Assembly (NCBI GenBank): GCA_943372995.1
Contig: CALSAQ010000013.1
Coordinates: 1 to 6,491, forward strand
Length of the DNA: 6,491 nt
Source of the DNA: CAJBVG01 sp943372995
GTDB taxonomy: Bacteria; Bacteroidota; Bacteroidia; Sphingobacteriales; Sphingobacteriaceae
Direction: 5' to 3'
How positions within the stretch are numbered: position 1 is the first letter of the stretch; every line of letters starts with the position of its first letter. Shown one piece after another: positions 1 to 6,465 of this stretch. The notes below the pieces were generated by a model, which made no database searches, was not told the origin of the DNA, and was given only the letters and a program-made list of their open reading frames with translations. A program made the position numbers and the translations under genes.

Positions 1-15
1 TTTTTTTTGTACTCG

Positions 16-44
16 TGGGGGCACGACTTATGTCGTGCCACCAG
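16..44. repeat. Palindromic hairpin repeat, copy 1 (REP-like)
   Basis: The arms GGCACGAC (20-27) and GTCGTGCC (32-39) pair perfectly around a TTAT loop. The stem extends by TGG/CCA (16-18 with 41-43) beyond one G/A mismatch (19/40). The sequence from 20 to 46 reappears on the opposite strand at the right end of the window with one base changed in the loop. A smaller CCA...TGG pairing (41-43 with 49-51) sits directly beside it. It lies 10 bp beyond the pckA terminator and codes for nothing. It looks like a dispersed extragenic palindrome. The family is not one I can name. Confidence 0.75.
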
Positions 45-53
45 TTTATGGTT

Positions 54-82
54 AAAAAAAGCGGCTAAAAAGCCGCTTTAAA
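54..82 (-). terminator. Rho-independent terminator of pckA
   Basis: A perfect 9-bp stem (58-66 with 71-79) has a GC-rich core, GCGGCT/AGCCGC, and a 4-base loop. On the minus strand the stem is followed by a run of seven T (complement of 54-60). It begins about 20 bp after the pckA stop codon, the normal place for an intrinsic terminator. The plus-strand side has only a short T run, so the minus direction is favoured. Confidence 0.9.
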
Positions 83-99
83 ATCTTAATTATTCCTAA

Positions 100-1716
100 C
101 TAAACTGTTTGAGCAACCTTTGGCGCTGCAGCTAATATTTCTGCACTAGCTCCTTCCGAATATTGCTCAAAGTTCTTAACAAATTTCGCTGCTAAATCAT
201 TTGCTTTTGTATCGTATGCTGCTTTATCAGCCCAAGTGTTTCTTGGATTAAGTATTTCAGATGGTACCTCTGGACAGGTGTTTGGCATTTGCAAACCAAA
301 TACAGGATGTACCTCATAGTTTACATTATCTAATTGACCGTTTAGTGCAGCTGTAATCATTGCTCTGGTATAGCTTAGTTTCATTCTACTACCTACACCG
401 TATGAACCTCCGGACCAACCTGTGTTTACTAACCACACGTTCACTTTATTGTCTTTCATTTTTTTACCTAACATTTCTGCATATTTTGCTGGATGTAATG
501 GTAAAAACACTTTACCAAAACAAGCAGAGAATGTTGTTTGTGGTTCAGTAACTCCTGCTTCTGTTCCTGCAACTTTTGCAGTGTAGCCTGATATAAAATG
601 ATACATCGCTTGTCCTGCATCTAATTTAGAAATTGGAGGTAAAACACCGTATGCATCACATGTTAAAAAGAAAATGTTTTTTGGTGTTCCAGCAATAGAA
701 GGTTCTACTGCATTTTTAATATGATTTATAGGATATGCAACTCTTGTGTTTTCTGTTTTAGAAATATTGCTAAAGTCTACTGTGCTTGTACCATCATAAC
801 ATACAATGTTTTCAAGTAAAGCTCCGAACTTAATTGCGTCCCAAATCTCTGGCTCTTTTTCTTTTGTTAAATCAACGCATTTTGCATAGCAACCCCCTTC
901 TAAATTAAATACAGAATTCTCTGCCCAACCATGTTCGTCATCGCCTATTAATCCTCTGTTTGGATCAGCAGATAACGTTGTTTTTCCAGTTCCCGATAAT
1001 CCAAAGAAAATTGCTGTATCTCCGTCTTTACCTATGTTTGCAGAGCAATGCATCGATAATACATTTTTATCATGAGGTAAAACATAATTCAACACTCCAA
1101 AAATACCTTTCTTAATTTCTCCTGTATATCCAGTACCACCAATTAAAATTATTTTTTTTGTGAAATTTAATATAGCAAAGTTATGTTGACGTGTTCCGTC
1201 TATTTTGGGATCTGCTTTAAAACCAGGAGCATTGATTATCGTCCACTCGGGGTTAAAGTTTAATATTTCTTCTTTTGTTGGGCGTAAGAATAAGTTGTTT
1301 GCAAATATGTTGTGATAAGCTTGTTCTGTTACAACACGAATATTCATTCGATATGTAGGGTCAGCACAAGCATAAGAATCTCTTACAAAAACTTCTTTAC
1401 CAGATAGGTATGCACAAACTCTGTTGTATAATAAGTCGAATTTAGCTGGGTCAAATTTAATGTTTACATCTCCCCACCATACCGAATTTTCTGTTGTTTC
1501 GTCGCAAACAACAAATCTGTCTTTAGGTGATCTTCCTGTAAATTCTCCTGTATCAGCTGCAAGCGCACCTGAATCTACTAATGTGCCTTCTCCACGAGTT
1601 ATTGCTTCTTCAACAAGTTCTGCAGGTGTTAAGTTCCAATATGCAGCCGCAACATTGGCTAATCCAAGGTCAGCAATTGTTGCTTTTGCCGACTTCAAAC
1701 CAAATTCGTTAGTCAT
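100..1716 (-). CDS. pckA: Phosphoenolpyruvate carboxykinase (ATP)
   Basis: This cytosolic enzyme interconverts oxaloacetate + ATP and phosphoenolpyruvate + ADP + CO2, the entry step of gluconeogenesis; some anaerobes run it toward oxaloacetate. The 538-residue product has the full length of the ATP-dependent family. Visible motifs are FTGRSPKD (59-66, substrate Arg62), GGTGYTGEIKKG (193-204, with Tyr197, Lys202 and Lys203), metal-ligand His223, the kinase P-loop GLSGTGKTTLS (239-249, Lys245/Thr246), the metal-binding GDDEHGW (258-264) and Arg325. All residues expected for catalysis are present. The ATG at 1716 was chosen. An in-frame TTG at 1755 would add 13 residues that do not look like family sequence. 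No Shine-Dalgarno precedes the ATG; the upstream bases are A/T-rich. The gene lies 88 bp after the SUI1 gene on the same strand. I see no terminator in that gap, so read-through is possible, but the gene probably has its own promoter. It ends in a clear terminator. Confidence 0.97.
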   Translation of the reverse strand: MTNEFGLKSAKATIADLGLANVAAAYWNLTPAELVEEAITRGEGTLVDSGALAADTGEFTGRSPKDRFVVCDETTENSVWWGDVNIKFDPAKFDLLYNRVCAYLSGKEVFVRDSYACADPTYRMNIRVVTEQAYHNIFANNLFLRPTKEEILNFNPEWTIINAPGFKADPKIDGTRQHNFAILNFTKKIILIGGTGYTGEIKKGIFGVLNYVLPHDKNVLSMHCSANIGKDGDTAIFFGLSGTGKTTLSADPNRGLIGDDEHGWAENSVFNLEGGCYAKCVDLTKEKEPEIWDAIKFGALLENIVCYDGTSTVDFSNISKTENTRVAYPINHIKNAVEPSIAGTPKNIFFLTCDAYGVLPPISKLDAGQAMYHFISGYTAKVAGTEAGVTEPQTTFSACFGKVFLPLHPAKYAEMLGKKMKDNKVNVWLVNTGWSGGSYGVGSRMKLSYTRAMITAALNGQLDNVNYEVHPVFGLQMPNTCPEVPSEILNPRNTWADKAAYDTKANDLAAKFVKNFEQYSEGASAEILAAAPKVAQTV

Positions 1717-1804
1717 AAAATTTTGCTTAGTGAATAATTTATAATAGGGGCGCAATTTACGAAAAATTGATATTATAATAATAGTTAGTTCCCACTAAAT
1801 ATTA

Positions 1805-2149
1805 TTATCCACCAGCTTTTTTGGCCTTAAAACCCATTTGAAGCAGTATTTGTAGAATTTTATCTCTAAAATCACCTTGGATTAGTACTTCCCCATCCTT
1901 AACTGTACCTCCAACACCGCATTTGGTTTTTATGGTTTTTCCTAAAACTTGTAAATCTTGATCTTTACCTATAAAACCAGTTATTAAGGTCACTGCTTTA
2001 CCTGCCCTTTGCTTTTTATCTAGCATCACTCTTAAATCCTGCTTTTCATTAGGAAGTGTTTCTTGGTCTTCATTTTGTTCGAATTGATAGGAGAAATTGG
2101 GGTCGGTAGAATATACTACTCCTTGTATGTTTTTATTCTTTTTAGACAT
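1805..2149 (-). CDS. SUI1/eIF1-like translation initiation factor (YciH family)
   Basis: The 114-residue product is a bacterial homologue of eukaryotic eIF1. Residues 1-37 are a polar, probably flexible N-terminal tail. From about residue 38 a SUI1 domain follows, with the hallmark stretches GKAVTLITGF (50-59), KTKCGVGGTVKDGEVLIQGD (74-93) and the terminal MGFKAKKAGG. Family knowledge from E. coli YciH suggests a role at the small ribosomal subunit, perhaps in start-site fidelity or inhibition of initiation under stress; the role in Bacteroidota is not settled. The start is the ATG at 2149, which overlaps the last 8 bp of the lipid-kinase gene in another frame, so translation may be coupled. 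An in-frame TTG at 2161 would add four residues and is less likely. It is the last gene of the three-gene operon. Confidence 0.93.
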   Translation of the reverse strand: MSKKNKNIQGVVYSTDPNFSYQFEQNEDQETLPNEKQDLRVMLDKKQRAGKAVTLITGFIGKDQDLQVLGKTIKTKCGVGGTVKDGEVLIQGDFRDKILQILLQMGFKAKKAGG

Positions 2150-3026
2150 GTTTAGGAACAATTACATTTAATGATAATGGTAATATCTCAATGGTTAAGT
2201 TTTTCTTCTCCATACGAGGTTCTCCATCTATATGTATTGGAGCATCATACTCCCTGTTTATTTGTATTTTTTTTGCTCTGAAAATTTCAACATACGACGA
2301 TGATTCTGCCGTTTTATTAAACATTCTTAATGCAACAAATGGTATTTTATACCATACAATTGGGCTTACTACAACTACATCTAACCATCCATCTTTCACA
2401 TCAGCCCTTGGTGCAATATGAGCATCATTACCATATTGTGATGAGTTTGCAATACTAACTATGAACGCTTTTTTTAAATATGTAATACCATCTAAATTTA
2501 TATCATATTCTAATGGCACATATTTTCTAAATTCTTTAAACGTTGTTTTGATGTAACCCCAAAATCCTCTAATTTTATTGTTGGCAAAATTTTGCGAAAT
2601 GTGTGCATCAAAACCGGAACCAGCAACATTAAAAAAATGGTAATCATTCAACTTAGCAGAATCAATTTTATCGACACCTAACTTGTTTATTACTTCAATT
2701 GCATTTTTTGTTTTTAATGGAATTTTTAAACTTCTAGCTAATCCATTACCCGATCCATATGGGATTATACCTAAACAAAGTTCCGTGTTAATTATTGCTC
2801 TAGAAATTTCATTTACAGTACCATCTCCCCCTACTGCTACGACTATGTCGTATTTGTCTTTCACCGCAGCTTTAGATAACATATAGCCGTGTTCCACCTT
2901 CTCAGTAAAACTAATCCTATGATCAAAAAGTTCTTTGTCCAAGTACTTTTCAATTAGTCCTGGTATTTTTTGTTTATCCCTACCCCCTGATATAGGATTG
3001 ATTACGAAAAGAATTTTCTTTCTCAC
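2142..3026 (-). CDS. Diacylglycerol kinase-family lipid kinase (DgkB/YegS-like)
   Basis: A soluble or peripheral lipid kinase of 294 residues, normal for the family. Its likely reaction is ATP-dependent phosphorylation of diacylglycerol to phosphatidic acid at the inner face of the cytoplasmic membrane. Motifs in order are INPISGG (9-15), the nucleotide-binding GGDGTVNE (66-73), IIPYGSGNGLARSL (87-100), NVAGSGFDA (133-141), the KDG turn (211-213) and HIDGEP (265-270). No membrane segment is apparent. The start is GTG at 3026, whose bases GTGA overlap the TGA of the upstream transferase gene by 4 bp. The next in-frame ATG lies well inside the protein, after the first motif, so GTG is required. 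The coupling to an LtaS-like enzyme supports diacylglycerol as substrate. Bacteroidota also make sphingolipids, so a sphingoid base or ceramide is an alternative substrate. Confidence 0.92.
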   Translation of the reverse strand: MRKKILFVINPISGGRDKQKIPGLIEKYLDKELFDHRISFTEKVEHGYMLSKAAVKDKYDIVVAVGGDGTVNEISRAIINTELCLGIIPYGSGNGLARSLKIPLKTKNAIEVINKLGVDKIDSAKLNDYHFFNVAGSGFDAHISQNFANNKIRGFWGYIKTTFKEFRKYVPLEYDINLDGITYLKKAFIVSIANSSQYGNDAHIAPRADVKDGWLDVVVVSPIVWYKIPFVALRMFNKTAESSSYVEIFRAKKIQINREYDAPIHIDGEPRMEKKNLTIEILPLSLNVIVPKHV

Positions 3027-4906
3027 GGCTTGTCGTAATTATTTTTTATCAAAGTAACATTATATTTTTGAATAAATGCTTCTAAATATTTTTTCATCTC
3101 ATCTCTTTTGGCATTTTCTTCAGTTTTAATATCCTTTGTTAGGTACCAATCGTTCATATAATTATACATCGACAGAACCTTATCATCTGAGTATTGCAAA
3201 ACATAACTAGAATCTATAATTTGATAAACTCCATCTCTAAAATTTACACTATAATCCATACCATCGTTTCTCCATGCACTTTTCCCAAATGAATTAAATG
3301 GTTGATCGTAATGCAAGTAATCTAAAATACTTGGCATGACATCAATCTGTGAAATTACTTTTTGTTCTTTTTGCTTCCAATCTCTTGAAGGGTCGTAAAA
3401 AATTATTGGTATCTTATAATAAGACACTTTTGTGTCGTAATATTTATCCTCCGCATCAGGAGAGTGGTCGGGTAAAATAACAAATAGTGTATTATAAAAC
3501 CACTTTTTAGTTTTTGCGTAATCAAAAAACTTTCTTAGAGATTGATCTGTATATAGAAAGCTTTTATGTTTATCACTAGATATGTTTTTATATTTATTTG
3601 CATATTCATTAGGAATAGCAAATGGAGGATGAGACGATAGGCTGAAAAAGGTTGCAAAAAATGGTTTTGGAGCAGACCCTAATTTTTTTGCAAAAAATTG
3701 TAAAAAAGGTTCGTCGTAAATACCCCAATGACCATCGAAATCTGAGGTGTTGTTATATTCATTCATTCCAAAATAATCGTCATACCCCGCTTTCTTTGCA
3801 AATGCATCGAAATTCATCGAACCATTAAATCCACCATGAAAAAATGCTGAATAATATCCTTTTGTTTTCAACAAATTGGGGAGAGTGTTTATTTCATTAT
3901 TCTGATAAACACTACCACTATATGCTTCAGCTAGTAATGAAGGCATGCTAGCAATAATACTTGGTACAGCTTCATTAGATTTTTTTCCGTTAGCAAAACC
4001 ATTTTCAAAATAATAGCTTTCTGAAATAATACTATCAATAAAAGGAGATAATCTTAAGTTCTTGCTAGAAGCTCCAATATATTCTGTAGAGAAACTCTCC
4101 AAAATAATAATTACAACATTTTTAGGAATAAACAGCGTTGTAGAAGAGTAGTCTTTTCTTATTTGAAAAGTTTTATCTAATTCTTCTCGATCTAAATATT
4201 TTTTTTCTTCTAATGTTATTTTTCCAATTGATTGTATGATTGTAAAAGGTGTGTTTAAGACTAACGAAGCGTTCTGTGGATTTCCCCATTGAGCTGCACT
4301 AATTGTTTGTAATGGTTTTGTTTGTGTACCTCCTCTTGCTACAATCACCAGCACTCCTAGATATAGTACAATAGAGATAATTTTTAATGATGTGTATGGT
4401 TTTCTTTCTGTAAATATTATTTTTCTACTGTTATTGTATAATTTGTATAAAAAGTAAGTAAGAGCTATACTAATAAGTAATAACCACCAATAATCTTTTA
4501 AATATGTTGGTAATAGTTTGATTATATCATTCTCCCCACTAAACAATTCGAAAGCTGTTCTCTTTTTTTGAAAACGATAATACTCTATATCAATCGTGTT
4601 GAATAAAATCCCTACAAAGTTTAATAACAAAAAAACATACATTAACATTAACTCATACGTTCTATTTCTTCTCATAAACATTGATGGAATAAATAGCACT
4701 ATATATAGAATATTAATATATACTATTGCCGATAAATCAAATATTATTCCTCCAATAAATGAATATATCAGCTCTTCAACTTTAGCATTAGAAAAGCTAT
4801 CGTAATTGTATGCTAAGAAAATAACTCGGCTTATGAAATAGATGAATAATACTAATAGTAGCTGGTATGTAATTAATCTTATGTGTTGAAATTTGTATGA
4901 TATCAT
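3023..4906 (-). CDS. LTA synthase/phosphoglycerol transferase-like membrane sulfatase-fold protein
   Basis: The 627-residue protein has the LtaS/OpgB plan. About five hydrophobic segments (roughly 11-33, 46-60, 61-78, 86-104 and 138-156, with another near 174-190) precede a large extracytoplasmic alkaline-phosphatase-superfamily domain (about 262-550). Likely metal and catalytic residues are Glu270 in ILESFSTE, Ser310 in NGKKSNEAVPS (probable nucleophile), Asp398 in WGIYDE, His426 in SSHPPF and Asp480-His481 in LPDHSP. Family members transfer glycerol phosphate from phosphatidylglycerol to a polymer or periplasmic glucan, releasing diacylglycerol. Bacteroidota do not make classical lipoteichoic acid, so the acceptor is unknown, and a phosphoethanolamine transferase or hydrolase role is also possible. 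The start ATG at 4906 fits the first membrane segment and lacks a Shine-Dalgarno. The gene opens the operon and overlaps the lipid-kinase gene by 4 bp. Its lipid kinase neighbour is the natural partner to recycle diacylglycerol. Confidence 0.9.
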   Translation of the reverse strand: MISYKFQHIRLITYQLLLVLFIYFISRVIFLAYNYDSFSNAKVEELIYSFIGGIIFDLSAIVYINILYIVLFIPSMFMRRNRTYELMLMYVFLLLNFVGILFNTIDIEYYRFQKKRTAFELFSGENDIIKLLPTYLKDYWWLLLISIALTYFLYKLYNNSRKIIFTERKPYTSLKIISIVLYLGVLVIVARGGTQTKPLQTISAAQWGNPQNASLVLNTPFTIIQSIGKITLEEKKYLDREELDKTFQIRKDYSSTTLFIPKNVVIIILESFSTEYIGASSKNLRLSPFIDSIISESYYFENGFANGKKSNEAVPSIIASMPSLLAEAYSGSVYQNNEINTLPNLLKTKGYYSAFFHGGFNGSMNFDAFAKKAGYDDYFGMNEYNNTSDFDGHWGIYDEPFLQFFAKKLGSAPKPFFATFFSLSSHPPFAIPNEYANKYKNISSDKHKSFLYTDQSLRKFFDYAKTKKWFYNTLFVILPDHSPDAEDKYYDTKVSYYKIPIIFYDPSRDWKQKEQKVISQIDVMPSILDYLHYDQPFNSFGKSAWRNDGMDYSVNFRDGVYQIIDSSYVLQYSDDKVLSMYNYMNDWYLTKDIKTEENAKRDEMKKYLEAFIQKYNVTLIKNNYDKP

Positions 4907-4928
4907 CTAAATTGTTGTATTTGGAGCA

Positions 4929-4936
4929 CAATATTA
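4929..4936 (-). promoter_or_regulatory. Possible -7 element for the lipid operon
   Basis: On the minus strand these bases read TAATATTG, one mismatch from the Bacteroidota -7 consensus TAnnTTTG. They lie 22 bp before the transferase start codon, which would leave a short leader. No good -33 TTTG sits at the usual distance upstream, so the assignment is weak. Confidence 0.22.
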
Positions 4937-4949
4937 TTCGATTTTTATT

Positions 4950-4978
4950 GAATATTAACTGAATATAAAAAAATATTC
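4950..4978. repeat. GAATAT direct and inverted repeats in the divergent promoter region
   Basis: GAATAT occurs at 4950-4955 and 4961-4966, start points 11 bp apart, so both copies face the same side of the helix. Its inverse ATATTC follows at 4973-4978 across a 6-A loop. It lies between the divergent lipid operon and metK, 44-72 bp before the operon start codon. It could be an operator or simply curved AT-rich promoter DNA. In such AT-rich sequence, chance is a real alternative. Confidence 0.35.
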
Positions 4979-5105
4979 TATTTTTGTCGCACGTTTTGTG
5001 GATTGATTTGTTCGATTGCAACCACTTTAAAAAAAAGCCTAAAGTAGTATTTCTGCAATCTTTTTCTCTTCCACATAATTTTTATAAACTTTTTATCGAA
5101 AATCT

Positions 5106-6359
5106 ATGTCGTATTTATTTACCTCTGAGTCTGTATCTGAAGGGCATCCAGACAAAGTAGCAGACCAAATTTCAGATGCTTTGATTGATAATTTCTTAGC
5201 ATTTGACCCAAATTCAAAAGTTGCATGTGAGACTCTAGTAACTACTGGACAAGTAGTTTTGGCTGGTGAAGTTAAATCTAGTGCCTATTTAGATGTACAA
5301 GAAATCGCACGCGGTGTGATTCGCAAAATTGGTTACACAAAGTCGGAATACATGTTTGAAGCCAATTCATGCGGCATCTTATCAGCTATTCACGAACAAT
5401 CTGCCGATATCAACCAAGGTGTTGAACGTAAAAAGAAAGAAGATCAAGGTGCGGGTGATCAGGGGATGATGTTTGGTTACGCAACTAATGAAACTGCTGA
5501 TTATATGCCACTTGCTTTAAATCTAGCACATTCATTACTTATTGAATTAGCTGCCATCAGAAGAGAAAACAAAGAAATTAAATACCTTAGACCTGATGCA
5601 AAATCTCAAGTAACACTAGAATATGATGATAATAACAAACCTGTAAGGATTGATTCTATCGTTATTTCAACGCAACACGATGATTTTGATTCTGAAAAGA
5701 AAATGTTAGACAAAATTAAAGCTGATATCATTAAAGTTTTAATTCCAAGGGTTATGAAAAAATACCCTAAATACAAATCATTGTTTAACGAAAAGATTAA
5801 CTACCACATCAACCCAACTGGAAAATTTGTGATTGGTGGACCACATGGAGATACTGGCCTAACAGGTCGTAAGATTATCGTAGATACTTACGGAGGCAAA
5901 GGAGCTCATGGAGGTGGTGCATTTTCTGGTAAAGATCCATCAAAAGTAGACCGTTCTGCGGCATATGCAACACGCCATATCGCTAAAAATATGGTTGCTG
6001 CTGGGTTATGTGATGAAGTATTGGTACAAGTTTCTTACGCAATTGGAGTTGCAAAACCGATGGGGATTTACATTAATACCTATGGTACATCAAAAGTAAA
6101 AATGACGGATGGTGAAATAGCTAAAAAAATCGAAAAGATTTTTGATATGAGACCTTATGCTATTGAACAACGTTTAAAATTACGTAATCCCATTTATTCG
6201 GAAACTGCAGCTTACGGACATATGGGTCGTAAGAATGAGATAGTTTCTAAAACTTTTAAATCACCAGGTGGAAAAGACATAAAAGTAAAAGTTGAATTAT
6301 TTACTTGGGAGAAGTTAGACTACGTAGAAAAGGTGAAAAAAGAGTTTAAATTAAAATAA
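5106..6359 (+). CDS. metK: S-adenosylmethionine synthase (methionine adenosyltransferase)
   Basis: This cytosolic enzyme makes S-adenosylmethionine from methionine and ATP, releasing phosphate and pyrophosphate, and supplies methyl groups for the cell. The 417-residue protein is complete. Key features are SEGHPDK (11-17, with His14, Asp16 and Lys17), Glu42, Glu55, HEQ (Gln98), the ATP-binding GAGDQG (115-120, Asp118), GGPHGDTGLTGRKI (244-257) and the glycine-rich GGGAFSGKDPSKVDRS (269-284). The early catalytic residues keep nearly the E. coli numbering. The protein is longer than the 384-residue E. coli enzyme. The extra length lies mainly in the central part (about 175-235), a trait I associate with Bacteroidota MetK. 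The start ATG is followed directly by the conserved N-terminus, so there is no doubt about it. The gene stands alone: it diverges from the lipid operon and ends in a strong terminator 12 bp after its stop. Confidence 0.98.
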   Translation: MSYLFTSESVSEGHPDKVADQISDALIDNFLAFDPNSKVACETLVTTGQVVLAGEVKSSAYLDVQEIARGVIRKIGYTKSEYMFEANSCGILSAIHEQSADINQGVERKKKEDQGAGDQGMMFGYATNETADYMPLALNLAHSLLIELAAIRRENKEIKYLRPDAKSQVTLEYDDNNKPVRIDSIVISTQHDDFDSEKKMLDKIKADIIKVLIPRVMKKYPKYKSLFNEKINYHINPTGKFVIGGPHGDTGLTGRKIIVDTYGGKGAHGGGAFSGKDPSKVDRSAAYATRHIAKNMVAAGLCDEVLVQVSYAIGVAKPMGIYINTYGTSKVKMTDGEIAKKIEKIFDMRPYAIEQRLKLRNPIYSETAAYGHMGRKNEIVSKTFKSPGGKDIKVKVELFTWEKLDYVEKVKKEFKLK

Positions 6360-6371
6360 TAGTATATAATT

Positions 6372-6411
6372 AAACAAAAAAGCCACGAAATATTTCGTGG
6401 CTTTTTTGTTT
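6372..6411 (+). terminator. Rho-independent terminator of metK (probably bidirectional)
   Basis: A perfect 19-bp stem (6372-6390 with 6393-6411) closes on a 2-base TA gap. The core AGCCACGAAA/TTTCGTGGCT is flanked by an A run on the left and a T run on the right. The T run after the GC-rich core gives termination for metK. The mirrored A run means it could also stop transcription arriving on the minus strand. Confidence 0.93.
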
Positions 6412-6428
6412 TGCGGAATTGATTAAAT

Positions 6429-6454
6429 ATGCAGGATTATAAATAAACCTGCAT
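6429..6454. other. Small hairpin between the metK terminator and the palindromic repeat
   Basis: ATGCAGG (6429-6435) pairs with CCTGCAT (6448-6454) around a 12-base AT-rich loop. A TTTGTT stretch follows on the plus strand, so it might act as a weak back-up terminator. The stem is short and the loop large, and function is uncertain. Confidence 0.35.
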
Positions 6455-6465
6455 TTGTTAAACCA

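Larger units (their letters stand above)
4907..5105. other. Divergent intergenic region holding the promoters of the lipid operon and metK
   Basis: This 199-bp AT-rich stretch separates two divergently transcribed units, so it must hold at least two promoters. For metK the best match I find is TATTTCTG at 5048-5055 (one mismatch to TAnnTTTG), 50 bp before the ATG, without a well-spaced TTTG upstream. No Shine-Dalgarno lies before either start codon. I see no recognisable SAM riboswitch fold ahead of metK and no convincing small gene. Confidence 0.6.

Noticed and set aside
1424..1744. 106-residue open frame on the plus strand opposite the 5' part of pckA
   Set aside because: It lies wholly antisense to a strongly conserved enzyme gene, has no recognisable motif and is best explained as a shadow of pckA codon use.
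1717..1755. N-terminal extension of pckA by 13 residues from an upstream TTG
   Set aside because: The extra residues (RPYYKLFTKQNF) do not resemble the family N-terminus, and the ATG at 1716 gives the usual length.
1717..1804. A pckA promoter or a terminator in the gap after SUI1
   Set aside because: There are AT-rich words such as TATAAT-like and TAAATTGC stretches on the minus strand, but none matches the Bacteroidota consensus with proper spacing, and there is no GC-rich stem with a T run.
2150..2161. Four-residue extension of the SUI1 gene from a TTG
   Set aside because: The ATG at 2149 overlaps the upstream stop in the usual operon manner and starts the typical MSKKNK sequence.
4596..4805. 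69-residue plus-strand frame opposite the membrane segments of the transferase
   Set aside because: Its hydrophobic look mirrors the AT-rich codons of the transmembrane region on the other strand; no independent support.
4797..5021. 74-residue minus-strand open frame overlapping the operon promoter and the start of the transferase gene
   Set aside because: It is in another frame of AT-rich DNA, is low-complexity, spans the region that must hold promoters, and has no family likeness.
5030..5105. SAM riboswitch in the metK leader
   Set aside because: The leader between any plausible promoter and the ATG is short, AT-rich and lacks GC-rich paired stems.
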